A stretch of 64,000 nucleotides of DNA from CAG-873 sp910578365. GTDB lineage: Bacteria; Bacteroidota; Bacteroidia; Bacteroidales; Muribaculaceae. The stretch covers positions 2,914,001 through 2,978,000 of the forward strand of contig OX620685.1 in NCBI GenBank assembly GCA_951635545.1. Reading direction: 5' to 3'. A program made the translations under genes and the position numbers. Position 1 is the stretch's first letter. Each line of letters begins with the position of its first letter. Shown here piece by piece: positions 8,907 to 16,990 of the stretch. The notes beneath the pieces are model-generated. The model saw only the letters and a program-made list of their open reading frames with translations. It was not told the DNA's origin and searched no databases.

Positions 8907-9155
8907 TTACGAATTTGCGGTATCGTCCTTTTTGCATACCCATACCTCGGGGTATCCGCTGCAGCGGCGCACACGCCGGAAGCCTGCCGGAATAGTGCTG
9001 CCAATGACCAGTGTGCCGTCGATATATGCTGTAGCAGCTGTTTCCTCCACAAATGGCTCTATGCTGTGGCTGCCGTCGCCGGGCAATGTGAGTACGGCGA
9101 GAGGGTATAGCCTCCCGCCGTTGTCTATTATGGTTTGTGCCAGATATTTGTTCAT
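8907..9155 (-). CDS. small protein of unknown function coupled to pyrD
   Basis: I do not recognise this 82-residue protein (begins MNKYLAQTIIDNGG, ends KKDDTANS). It has two cysteines, one in RRCSGYPEVWVCKK, and no signal peptide or membrane segment. The start ATG overlaps the pyrD stop as TGATG, so it is very likely translated with pyrK-pyrD. That arrangement is the main reason to call it real. The IDGTLVIGSTIPAGFRRV segment reads like a small beta-rich fold. A link to pyrimidine synthesis is only suggested by position. Confidence 0.7.
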   Translation of the reverse strand: MNKYLAQTIIDNGGRLYPLAVLTLPGDGSHSIEPFVEETAATAYIDGTLVIGSTIPAGFRRVRRCSGYPEVWVCKKDDTANS

Positions 9156-10063
9156 CAGATGATTCCGCGCAGGCTGTTGATGTTGCTTACGTTATGGCGC
9201 ACGCAGTATTCGTTGAGCCGGTCGATTACCCGCATGGTTGTGGCCGGGTCGAGGAAGTTGGCTGTGCCTACCTGTACGGCGGTGGCGCCGGCCATTATGA
9301 ATTCCAGTGCGTCGTCGCCGGTACGTATGCCGCCCAGACCTACTATGGGTATGTTTACAGCCTTGGCTGTCTGCCATACCATGCGTACGGCCACAGGTTT
9401 TACGGCAGGGCCCGAGAGTCCGCCGGTAACGGTGCTGAGCATCGGCCGCCGACGTTCTACATCCACCGCCATGCCCAGCATGGTGTTGATGAGCGATAGT
9501 GAGTCGGCACCTGAGGCCTCGGCGGCGCGGGCAATCTCGGTGATGTCTGTGACATTGGGCGAGAGTTTTACCATAAGGTGCCGTGGCCAGGCTTTGCGCA
9601 CCGCCGAAACCACTTCGGAGGCTCCGGCGGTGGTGGTGCCGAATGCCATGCCGCCGTGCTTTACATTGGGGCACGATATATTTACTTCCACGGCATGTAT
9701 TTTGTCGAGGTCAGCCAGGCGGCGGCATACTTCGGCATAGTCGTCGACACAGGCTCCGCTTACGTTCACTATCACTTCAGAGCGATAGCCGCGCAGGCGG
9801 GGGTATATGTGCTCGATAAAGTAGTCTACGCCTTTGTTCTGCAGGCCCACAGCGTTGAGCATGCCCGACGGAGTTTCGGCCATTCTGGGGTAGGGGTTGC
9901 CCTCGCGCGGGGCAAGGGTGGTGCCCTTGACTATGAATCCGCCAAGGCGGTCAAGGTCTACAAAGTCGGCGAATTCCTCGCCGTAACCAAAGGTGCCCGA
10001 GGCGGTGAGCACCGGATTCTGCAGCTCCAGCGAGCCCAGTTTTACTGATAAGTCGGGAGTCAT
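9155..10063 (-). CDS. pyrD: dihydroorotate dehydrogenase, catalytic subunit (class 1B)
   Basis: This 302-residue FMN enzyme oxidises dihydroorotate to orotate in pyrimidine synthesis. The start PDLSVKLGSLELQNPVLTAS is typical. The active-site cysteine lies in VNISCPNVKHGG, the class 1 base (class 2 enzymes use Ser). LINTMLGM and GLGGIRTG are FMN and phosphate-binding segments. Class 1B enzymes need PyrK, whose gene is directly upstream with an ATGA overlap. The ATG at 10063 was chosen at the conserved N-terminus. The longer frame to 10168 runs into pyrK. Confidence 0.97.
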   Translation of the reverse strand: MTPDLSVKLGSLELQNPVLTASGTFGYGEEFADFVDLDRLGGFIVKGTTLAPREGNPYPRMAETPSGMLNAVGLQNKGVDYFIEHIYPRLRGYRSEVIVNVSGACVDDYAEVCRRLADLDKIHAVEVNISCPNVKHGGMAFGTTTAGASEVVSAVRKAWPRHLMVKLSPNVTDITEIARAAEASGADSLSLINTMLGMAVDVERRRPMLSTVTGGLSGPAVKPVAVRMVWQTAKAVNIPIVGLGGIRTGDDALEFIMAGATAVQVGTANFLDPATTMRVIDRLNEYCVRHNVSNINSLRGII

Positions 10064-10830
10064 TGCCAGTTGAGTTGATTGATGTTGAACACGGGGCCTT
10101 CGGTGCATACGCACACATGGCCTTTTACTGTATTTTCCACGCAGCACAGGCAAGCGCCGAGGCCGCACGCCATCATGTTCTCCAGCGATACCTCGCAGTC
10201 GATGCCGCGTTGGCGGGCCACTGCGGCCACAGCTTTCATCATGGGGGCGGGACCGCAGCAGCAGATGTGATCGAACTCACCCGACACCATGGCCGGATGT
10301 GTGGTCACTACGCCATGGTGACCGGCCGAGCCGTCGTCGGTGGCGGTGAGGACATCTGCGTATTTTTCAAATTCGCAGGTCTGCAGCAGCATTTCGGCGC
10401 TGCGTGCGCCCAGCAGTACGGTGGGGCGGTTGCCGGCCTCGGACATCAGTCGGGCCAGATACAGCAGCGGAGCCATACCCACACCGCCTCCTACAAGCAG
10501 AGTGCGGCGAGAGGCATCCACTCCGAAACCGTTGCCTAATGGCAACATCATACGCAGACTGCTGCCCGGCTCAAGAGCGCACAGGGCGGCGGTCCCTTCG
10601 CCGGCTTCGCGCACAAGCAGCCACAGGGTCATGCCGTCGGATTCCACAAAGTTCACTGATATTGGGCGGCGCAGGAAGGTGTGCTTGCTGTGAGGCACTT
10701 CCACCTCCACGAACTGGCCCGGATGCATCTGCGGCAATGCCTCGCCGTCGGCCCGCTGCAGGCGCAGCAGCGCAAAACCGGCTGCAGGCCGCTCGTTGCT
10801 TATTACGTTAAAGGTCAAGTCGTATTTCAT
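10060..10830 (-). CDS. pyrK: dihydroorotate dehydrogenase electron transfer subunit
   Basis: This 256-residue FAD and [2Fe-2S] protein passes electrons from PyrD to NAD+. The N-terminal half is a ferredoxin-reductase-like barrel with the FAD motif FLRRPISV. LLVGGGVGMAPLLYLA is the NAD-binding turn. The cluster cysteines are in CGLGACLCC plus the Cys of HVCVC near the C-terminus. I chose the ATG at 10830 (MKYDLTFNV). The upstream extension to 10881 would add 17 residues and does not look like the family. Confidence 0.95.
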   Translation of the reverse strand: MKYDLTFNVISNERPAAGFALLRLQRADGEALPQMHPGQFVEVEVPHSKHTFLRRPISVNFVESDGMTLWLLVREAGEGTAALCALEPGSSLRMMLPLGNGFGVDASRRTLLVGGGVGMAPLLYLARLMSEAGNRPTVLLGARSAEMLLQTCEFEKYADVLTATDDGSAGHHGVVTTHPAMVSGEFDHICCCGPAPMMKAVAAVARQRGIDCEVSLENMMACGLGACLCCVENTVKGHVCVCTEGPVFNINQLNWQ

Positions 10831-10890
10831 GTCGTTAGAGTATAGTTTCACAAAGATAGCGATAAATCCCGGTTTATGCAAATCGGCTGG

Positions 10891-11766
10891 TCAGTCCGAC
10901 CCCAGTACCAGCAGTGTAAGGCTTACCAGCAGCAGACCCAGGTCGATGAGTTTTGGGCCTATGTTCTTTTCGTGTAGAGCCATTACACCGTACAGAAAAC
11001 TTATGACTACGCTGCCGCGCCGCATCATCGACACTATGCCAATCATGGCTCCGGGCAACGACAGTGCGTAAAAGTAGAACAGGTCGGCGGCGGTCAGGAA
11101 CACCGCTATGCATGGTATGCTCCATCGCCAGTTGAAGGAGGCTGCGGCGTTGCCGCGTCCGCGTATTACCGATATTACGGCAACCATAATCACGCACTGG
11201 TACAGCGAGTACCAGCTCTGCACGTCGAGAGGCTCGTAGCGGCTGAGCAGAAATTTGTCGTACAGACCGCTGACGGCGCCGAACATCGTGGCTCCCACAC
11301 TCATCAGTATCCACTTGCCTGCACCTTTGCCCGATTGCTCACGCATGCCGGTTCGCGAAATCAGCAGCAGTGACACAAAGCCTATAATTACACCTGCCCA
11401 CTGAAGCTGGTTGAGCCACTCGCCGTATAGTAGCATGGCGCCGACCAGCACCAGCACGGGCCGCGAGGCGTTGATAGGCCCCTGTACGGTCATAGGCAGG
11501 TGTTTGATGGCGAAGTAGCCCAGCAGCCACGAGCACAGCACTATGGCCGATTTGCCAAGTATCATCAGGTGGCCGTATACCGAGTTGCCGAATCCGTAGT
11601 TGCCGGCGTAAACCGCACCGGCTATTACCGGAAGCATCAGCACGGCGCCGAACACAGTGTTGAGCATAAGCACCATAAGTACATCGTTGCCCCGCACCGA
11701 CAGCTTCTTGAACACATCATAGAAACCAAGGCACAGAGCAGACAGCAACGCTAAAGCAATCCACAT
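10891..11766 (-). CDS. EamA/DMT-family membrane transporter
   Basis: This 291-residue protein is mostly hydrophobic with about ten predicted membrane helices in two repeats, the usual form of drug/metabolite transporter family proteins. It begins MWIALALLSALCLGFYDVFKK, and the repeat motif is seen in NASRPVLVLVGAMLLYGEWLNQLQWAGVIIGF near 95-125. The substrate cannot be inferred. The ATG at 11766 was chosen because the longer TTG start (11784) falls inside the promoter element at 11782-11789. It is followed by pyrK after 60 bp, perhaps as part of the same transcript. Confidence 0.85.
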   Translation of the reverse strand: MWIALALLSALCLGFYDVFKKLSVRGNDVLMVLMLNTVFGAVLMLPVIAGAVYAGNYGFGNSVYGHLMILGKSAIVLCSWLLGYFAIKHLPMTVQGPINASRPVLVLVGAMLLYGEWLNQLQWAGVIIGFVSLLLISRTGMREQSGKGAGKWILMSVGATMFGAVSGLYDKFLLSRYEPLDVQSWYSLYQCVIMVAVISVIRGRGNAAASFNWRWSIPCIAVFLTAADLFYFYALSLPGAMIGIVSMMRRGSVVISFLYGVMALHEKNIGPKLIDLGLLLVSLTLLVLGSD

Positions 11767-11781
11767 AGTCGAAATTTTTTG

Positions 11782-11789
11782 CAAAATTA
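11782..11789 (-). promoter_or_regulatory. -7 promoter element for the EamA gene
   Basis: On the minus strand TAATTTTG matches TAnnTTTG, 15 nt before the ATG at 11766. Its presence rules out the alternative upstream start. Confidence 0.6.
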
Positions 11790-11849
11790 CTAAAATTTTT
11801 CCGAACGTATGTACTGCATCGCTTGTTAGAAAATAAAAATAATATCACA

Positions 11850-12542
11850 ATGCTTCGACTCAAGACACCCCCCTCGCTGGGCAAGAAGCAGAACCTCTCT
11901 CTGCTGTTGTTGCACGTGCTGGTCATAGCCGGCGCCATCACCCTTGTGCTGCTGATTAGCTTCGATACATTCCGCAATGTATCCTTTCTGGGCGACCCCA
12001 CATATCTGAAAGCGCAGTTCTGGATTTGCATGCTCTTTCTTGTGGATATTGCAGTTGAATTCTTTATGTCGCCGAAAAAATGGGGCTATATCGCCGCCCA
12101 TACATTCTTCTTTATTATATGTATACCATATGTCAACATATTCGACTATATGGGCTGGGCAATCGAGGGCGAGCTGCGCTTCGTAATGCGGGTAGTGCCC
12201 ATGTTGCGGGCCGCATATGTGTTGGCGCTCATCACAGGTACCCTGAGCCGCAGCAAGGTCACCGACATGTTTACATGCTACATAATACTGCTGCTGACAA
12301 TTGTGTACTTCTCGAGCATGATGTTCTATGTCGAGGAGCACAGCGTGAACCCCGACCTCACCAGCTACTGGCAGGCGCTATGGTGGTCGGTGATGAACAT
12401 GACCACGGCCGGCTGCTATATCAACGAGTATACCACCGTGGGGCGGGTGCTGTCGGTGATACTCTCCGGCGGAGGCCTGATACTCTTCCCGGTGTTTACG
12501 GTCTATATAGCCGACACGGCTCTTTCATTTAAACTAAAATAA
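11850..12542 (+). CDS. VIC-like ion channel, C-terminus replaced by IS sequence
   Basis: This membrane protein of about 230 residues has several hydrophobic helices (about residues 15-38, 48-65, 75-95 and 145-165) and a pore-loop-like segment SVMNMTTAGCYINEYTT between the last two. It resembles voltage-gated-like channels of Bacteroidales. The filter is TTAGCY rather than the potassium-channel TVGYG, so ion selectivity is unclear. The end of the gene is altered. The ISAs1 element starts at 12515, and the final residues TALSFKLK with the TAA come from the IS inverted repeat. Rejoining across the 9-bp duplication restores an in-frame native end, DAVAGTSSGEQQ, with a stop at 14093-14095. The pore region is intact, so the protein may still work. 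Start: ATG at 11850 (MLRLKTPPSLGKKQN), not the TTG at 11823. Confidence 0.85.
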   Translation: MLRLKTPPSLGKKQNLSLLLLHVLVIAGAITLVLLISFDTFRNVSFLGDPTYLKAQFWICMLFLVDIAVEFFMSPKKWGYIAAHTFFFIICIPYVNIFDYMGWAIEGELRFVMRVVPMLRAAYVLALITGTLSRSKVTDMFTCYIILLLTIVYFSSMMFYVEEHSVNPDLTSYWQALWWSVMNMTTAGCYINEYTTVGRVLSVILSGGGLILFPVFTVYIADTALSFKLK

Positions 12543-14049
12543 AAAGCATGACTTCCCCTACCCGGTTCATTGTGAATCGGGCAATATTCTGTGTCTGTCT
12601 GTCAACGAGTTATTCTGGTGTCAAAATCTTATTTTTTTCATTTTTGGCTTAAAAATCGCATCAGCCGAGTAAAGCTCATTGAGATATGTCTCATCAGTTC
12701 GGCTATGCCTTTATTCTTATCCGATCGTTTTTTGCGAAGTCCTTTCCATATTGAGAACACCGAGTAAACTATTCTCTGTATGGTGTCGAGGTTTCGGGCG
12801 GCTCTTGTCGACTTACGTTTTATATTGTCCTGCTGGAGATTGTAGTCCAGGCCCCAGTGCATGCTTTCTATCGACCAGTGGTTGCGCACGATGATTCCGA
12901 GCTTCGGAGTCTTCGTAGGCATACTGCTGACATACAGGCGTTTTTCCGAAGTGCGCATCCCTGTTGACTTTTTGACTGTAGATGATTCATACTCTATGAT
13001 GGTCATGTTTCCGCCCCACTTCTCTTTGTCGGCGATAATGTCCAGTCCGTCATATACGCGGTAGGTTCTCGTCTCTATCCTGCCGTGGGCCAGTTCGGGA
13101 CCTTCGGTGTAAGAATATACCGGTGTGTGTTCCACTAGCCTGTCCTCAATGCCGTATCGCAATGACGGCTGGTTGGCTTTGAGTTCTATCAGAAAGTCAC
13201 CCCCTTTCTTTCTGATTTTCTCGACAATGTCCTTCTGCATAGACATGGCGTCGGCTGTGACAATCTTTCCTGCGACATCTATTTTATCAAGAAGTATCGG
13301 TACGGCCTTTATCTCGTTGCTCTTTTCCTGACAGGCTTCGGTGGCGATTGTTATGCCGGTGCTGAACGAATAGGCAGAGACGATATCCGGGCTACGCCCG
13401 TTTTCCTGAACGGTGCCGCGCTCGGCTTTGCCGTCAATGCAGATTATTTCAATGATGCGGCTGGCGCAGGTCAGTCTTTCAAGGAATATGTCTGCGAACT
13501 GCTGCATCCTGTCGGCCATATCCATATCGTTGATGCCGTTCTCCACACGGCAAAGCGTGGCCTCAGATGGTACGCCGTTCCTCAACATGCCCATTTTGTG
13601 TAATTTGTTGAGGTTGTATCTGCCGAACTCCAATATCTCGGCTCGTCCGATGCATCCGGCCATACGTCCGAGTATCATCAGCATGATGATATCGTTGAGG
13701 CTGTGACGGAAATTGCCTTTGTCCAATCTACGGAAATCCGGCACGGATGAGGCAAATGCTCGAAGCTCTTCCATGATACTGCGCCTTGTGTCAAATTTAT
13801 TGTGTACTTTTGCGGTATGATCAGGCGCATAGGCGTCAGTCGAACAGACTTGGTCAAGTGGCTTCATTTTTAGCGTAACTCTTTGATTATCACCTATAAA
13901 GTTACTAAAAATCTGTCACTTGACCAAATTTTTATTGTACTTATTCTCTTGAAAATCAGAGGTTAAAGTCTCTCTCCGTCCGTACTGCTCTCGCTATAAA
14001 ACAACACATTTGTCGAGAATGAGACGAAATCTTAAATGAAAGAGCCGTG
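12515..14049 (-). mobile_element. ISAs1-family insertion sequence, copy 1 (complete, 1535 bp)
   Basis: The element is bounded by inverted repeats beginning CACGGCTCTTTCATTTAA at 12515 and its complement ending at 14049. A perfect 9-bp target duplication, TATAGCCGA, lies at 12506-12514 and 14050-14058. It carries one transposase gene on the minus strand. A second copy with the same ends lies at 45799-48919 in the opposite orientation. After removal of the IS110 insertion that copy is also 1535 bp, and the transposase translations are identical, which suggests recent movement. Confidence 0.95.
12638..13867 (-). CDS. ISAs1-family transposase (H-repeat-associated type)
   Basis: This intact 409-residue DDE transposase has an N-terminal DDE_Tnp_1-associated region (FASSVPDFRRLDKGNFRHSL, then LGRMAGCIGRAEI), followed by IICIDGKAERGT with the first catalytic Asp, TADAMSMQKDI with the second, and a C-terminal IVRNHWSIESMHWGLDYN carrying the Glu. 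The order and motifs are those of ISAs1 / H-repeat proteins. On the minus strand the promoter TTTG-N20-TAACTTTA is visible just upstream of the ATG inside the element. Confidence 0.95.
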   Translation of the reverse strand: MKPLDQVCSTDAYAPDHTAKVHNKFDTRRSIMEELRAFASSVPDFRRLDKGNFRHSLNDIIMLMILGRMAGCIGRAEILEFGRYNLNKLHKMGMLRNGVPSEATLCRVENGINDMDMADRMQQFADIFLERLTCASRIIEIICIDGKAERGTVQENGRSPDIVSAYSFSTGITIATEACQEKSNEIKAVPILLDKIDVAGKIVTADAMSMQKDIVEKIRKKGGDFLIELKANQPSLRYGIEDRLVEHTPVYSYTEGPELAHGRIETRTYRVYDGLDIIADKEKWGGNMTIIEYESSTVKKSTGMRTSEKRLYVSSMPTKTPKLGIIVRNHWSIESMHWGLDYNLQQDNIKRKSTRAARNLDTIQRIVYSVFSIWKGLRKKRSDKNKGIAELMRHISMSFTRLMRFLSQK

Positions 14050-14113
14050 TATAGCCGATGCCGTGGCCGGCACATCGTCGGGCGAGCAACAGTAATTTTT
14101 AAAGAAAAATTTG

Positions 14114-14121
14114 TAACTTTG
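14114..14121 (+). promoter_or_regulatory. -7 promoter element for menBCE
   Basis: TAACTTTG matches TAnnTTTG and lies 30 nt before the menB ATG. No good -33 TTTG is present. The ISAs1 insertion ends 65 bp upstream, so the promoter core is intact, but upstream elements may have been displaced. Confidence 0.6.
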
Positions 14122-14150
14122 TGCCTGTAATTAAAAAATAGAGCTTGTTT

Positions 14151-14978
14151 ATGGCACAAAAACGCGAATGGACTCCCCTGAAAGAGTACTCCGACATACT
14201 TTTCGACTTCTATAACGGCATAGCCCGTATAACCATCAACCGCCCGGAGGTGTACAACGCCTTCCGTCCGCAGACCAACGCCCAGATGCTCGACGCCATG
14301 GCATATTGCCGCGACCACTCGGAAATAAAAGTCGTGGTTCTGACCGGCGCAGGCGACAAGGCATTCTGCTCCGGCGGTGACCAGAACTACAAGGCCCGCG
14401 GCGGATACCGTGATGCCGACGGCACTCCCCGCCTTAACGTTCTCGACCTTCATAAAGCCATACGTTCGCTTACCAAGCCTGTAATCGCCATGGTCAACGG
14501 ATATGCCATAGGCGGAGGCAACGTGCTCAATGTGGTATGCGACCTCTCCATAGCCTCGGAAAACGCCCGATTCGGCCAGACTGGCCCCAAGGTCGGTTCG
14601 TTCGACGCCGGTTTCGGTTCGTCGTATCTGGCCCGCTGCGTAGGCCAGAAGAAAGCCCGCGAGATATGGTTCCTCTGCCGCCAGTACACTGCCGCCGAAG
14701 CACTCGAGATGGGAATGATAAACAAGGTGGTGCCCCTGGAACGCCTCGAAGACGAGGTAGTGGAGTGGTGCGAAACAATAATGAAGCGCTCGCCCTTTGC
14801 CATACGTATGATTAAGCGTGCTCTCAATGCCGAACTCGACGGCCAGCACGGCCTTATGGAGTTTGCAGGCGACGCCACTCTGATGTATTACCTTATGGAC
14901 GAGGCACAGGAAGGCAAAAACGCATTCCTTGAAAAACGTGACCCCGACTTCGACAGTTTTCCCCAGTTCCCCGGCTGA
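14151..14978 (+). CDS. menB: 1,4-dihydroxy-2-naphthoyl-CoA synthase
   Basis: This 275-residue crotonase-fold enzyme closes the second ring of menaquinone from o-succinylbenzoyl-CoA. Visible marks are the oxyanion-hole segment AFCSGGDQ (about 80-87), AIGGGNVLNVVCDLSIA, and the DAGFGSSYLARCVGQKKARE block typical of MenB. The C-terminal KNAFLEKRDPDFDSFP is the conserved tail. The ATG at 14151 (MAQKREW) was preferred to a TTG at 14145. The menC start overlaps the stop as TGATG. Confidence 0.97.
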   Translation: MAQKREWTPLKEYSDILFDFYNGIARITINRPEVYNAFRPQTNAQMLDAMAYCRDHSEIKVVVLTGAGDKAFCSGGDQNYKARGGYRDADGTPRLNVLDLHKAIRSLTKPVIAMVNGYAIGGGNVLNVVCDLSIASENARFGQTGPKVGSFDAGFGSSYLARCVGQKKAREIWFLCRQYTAAEALEMGMINKVVPLERLEDEVVEWCETIMKRSPFAIRMIKRALNAELDGQHGLMEFAGDATLMYYLMDEAQEGKNAFLEKRDPDFDSFPQFPG

Positions 14979-16000
14979 TGGCGGCTACCGAGTGGACCGA
15001 ATACCCGCTTACATTCGGTTTTACGGCACGTACCTCGCGTGAGGTCATGCAACGGCGCAGCACATTCCTGTTGCGCCGCCCCGATGCCTCCATGCCGTCA
15101 GGCCGGCGTTATGCCGAAGCCAACTTTTTCGAGTCGCTGGCTCCGGAATCGCGGGCCGATTTTCTTGCCCAGCTTAAGGCATACTGCGACGGCACGCTGC
15201 CGTACGGCAGCGTGACATCCTCGGCAGTGCGATGCGCCGCCGACATGCTGAACATGCCACTGCCCGACAATACATGGACACGCGGCCACAGCGGTATTGC
15301 AATCAACGGCCTGATATGGATGGCCGACAAGCACACCATGCGGCAGGCCATAGCCGCCAAGCTGCAACAGGGATTCAAGGTGCTGAAACTGAAAATCGGA
15401 GGCATAGACTTCGACGACGAACTCAACCTCATCCGTGCAGTTCGCCGGCAATTCACCCCCGACGAACTCGAAATACGGCTCGACGCCAACGGCAGCTTCA
15501 CACCCGAAAACGCGGCCGAACGCCTGGAGCGCCTATCACAGTTCGGCATACACTCCATAGAGCAGCCGGTACGCCAGGGACAGTACGGACTCATGGCCGA
15601 ACTGTGCCGCACATCGCCTATTGACATCGCTCTCGACGAAGACCTCATAGGCCTGCGCAGCGATGCCGAGAAGCTGGCGATGTTGCGTCAGATACGTCCG
15701 GCATACATTATTCTTAAACCTACACTTTGCGGAGGCCTCAAGGAATCCGACAGCTGGCGCAGTCTGGCACTGCAGGAAGGTATAGGCTGGTGGCTGACAT
15801 CGGCTCTTGAAAGCAGCATCGGACTTTATTACCTGGCCGCATTCGTCAGTCAATATCCGCTCGACATACCGCAAGGGCTTGGCACCGGACAGATTTACAC
15901 CGACAACATAGGCTCGTGCCTGAATATGCACGACGCCGCACTCTATGGCGGACCCATGCAATTCGACTATAACCTGCTTGACTCGCTGCACTGGCAATGA
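14978..16000 (+). CDS. menC: o-succinylbenzoate synthase
   Basis: This 340-residue enolase-superfamily enzyme dehydrates SHCHC to o-succinylbenzoate in menaquinone synthesis. The catalytic lysine pair is in VLKLKIGG. The metal ligands appear as RLDANGSF, SIEQPV and ALDEDLIG, and the second lysine is in YIILKPTLCGGL. ALESSIGLYYLA matches the family's C-terminal loop. It is translationally coupled to menB (TGATG) and to menE (ATGA). The upstream genes menF, menD and menH are not in the window. Confidence 0.95.
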   Translation: MAATEWTEYPLTFGFTARTSREVMQRRSTFLLRRPDASMPSGRRYAEANFFESLAPESRADFLAQLKAYCDGTLPYGSVTSSAVRCAADMLNMPLPDNTWTRGHSGIAINGLIWMADKHTMRQAIAAKLQQGFKVLKLKIGGIDFDDELNLIRAVRRQFTPDELEIRLDANGSFTPENAAERLERLSQFGIHSIEQPVRQGQYGLMAELCRTSPIDIALDEDLIGLRSDAEKLAMLRQIRPAYIILKPTLCGGLKESDSWRSLALQEGIGWWLTSALESSIGLYYLAAFVSQYPLDIPQGLGTGQIYTDNIGSCLNMHDAALYGGPMQFDYNLLDSLHWQ

Positions 16001-16920
16001 CACTCGATGAATTTCGCCGTCAATGGCTTTCGCCTGAGCCATACATTGTAGCCCATACCTCGGGCAGTACCGGCACACCAAAGGAAATACGGCTGTTAAA
16101 AGCTGATATGCGCCTGTCGGCACGCGCCACAAACAGTCGCTTCGGTATTAAACCGGACTCCGTGCTGGCCATACCGCTGTCGATGGACTATATAGCCGGC
16201 AAAATGATGGCTGTACGCGCCTTTGAGGCCGGATGCCGGCTGATTGAACTGCCGGTAAGCAATCGCATAGAACTCAACGAACCGGTCGACCTCCTGGCAA
16301 TAGTGCCGTCGCAGGTCGACAGCATAGTATCCGATGCCAACGCACATCGTATCCGAAATGTAATCATAGGCGGTGCCCGTCTTGACAATACACGCCGGAG
16401 CATGCTCGCAGGCATGCCATTCGCCGCTTTCTGCACCTATGGCATGACCGAAACATGCAGCCATGTGGCCCTGGCCGACGCCCTCGACCCTCAGGGCATA
16501 TACAGCGCCATGCCGGGTATCAGTTTCAGTATCGACAGCCGCGATTGTCTGCGCATTACAGCCGGCAGCATGTCGTTCGGCACATTACAGACCAACGACG
16601 TGGTCGAACTGCTCGACAACGGTCGTTTCCGTTGGCTCGGCCGCGCTGACAATGCAATTAACTCCGGCGGGATAAAGATTATGGCTGAAGAACTCGAGTG
16701 CTGTCTGCAGGCCGTGCTTAAAGTACCGTTCTATATCAAGGCCGAGCCGGACGACAAATGGGGCGAAGTGCCTGTGCTGGTAGCCGAAGCTCCGCACAAC
16801 ATGTTGCCATTGATTCAGCAAGCCATCGATTCGCTCGGCCTCGGGCGCCGCAAGCCCCAACGGATATACTGCGTGCCGGCACTGCCACGTACCGCCAACG
16901 GCAAAATCCGCCGTGTGTAG
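15997..16920 (+). CDS. menE: o-succinylbenzoate-CoA ligase
   Basis: This 307-residue AMP-forming ligase activates o-succinylbenzoate with CoA. The P-loop-like A3 motif is HTSGSTGTPKEIRL (residues 23-36). CTYGMTETCSHVA and WLGRADNAINSGGIKI are the A5 and A7/A8 motifs, and the C-terminal lysine lies in TANGKIRR. It is shorter than Gram-positive MenE (near 480 residues) because the N-terminal subdomain is reduced, a form I associate with Bacteroidales. It ends 70 bp before the convergent recN. Confidence 0.93.
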   Translation: MTLDEFRRQWLSPEPYIVAHTSGSTGTPKEIRLLKADMRLSARATNSRFGIKPDSVLAIPLSMDYIAGKMMAVRAFEAGCRLIELPVSNRIELNEPVDLLAIVPSQVDSIVSDANAHRIRNVIIGGARLDNTRRSMLAGMPFAAFCTYGMTETCSHVALADALDPQGIYSAMPGISFSIDSRDCLRITAGSMSFGTLQTNDVVELLDNGRFRWLGRADNAINSGGIKIMAEELECCLQAVLKVPFYIKAEPDDKWGEVPVLVAEAPHNMLPLIQQAIDSLGLGRRKPQRIYCVPALPRTANGKIRRV

Positions 16921-16990
16921 TTGAAACCGCATTGGCTAAGTATGGATAACTATAACCAAACCGGCTACATCACAATGATGTATGATCAAG

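Noticed and set aside
13956..14849. A 297-codon minus-strand frame over menB and the end of ISAs1.
   Set aside because: It is antisense to menB, crosses the IS boundary and shows no family features.
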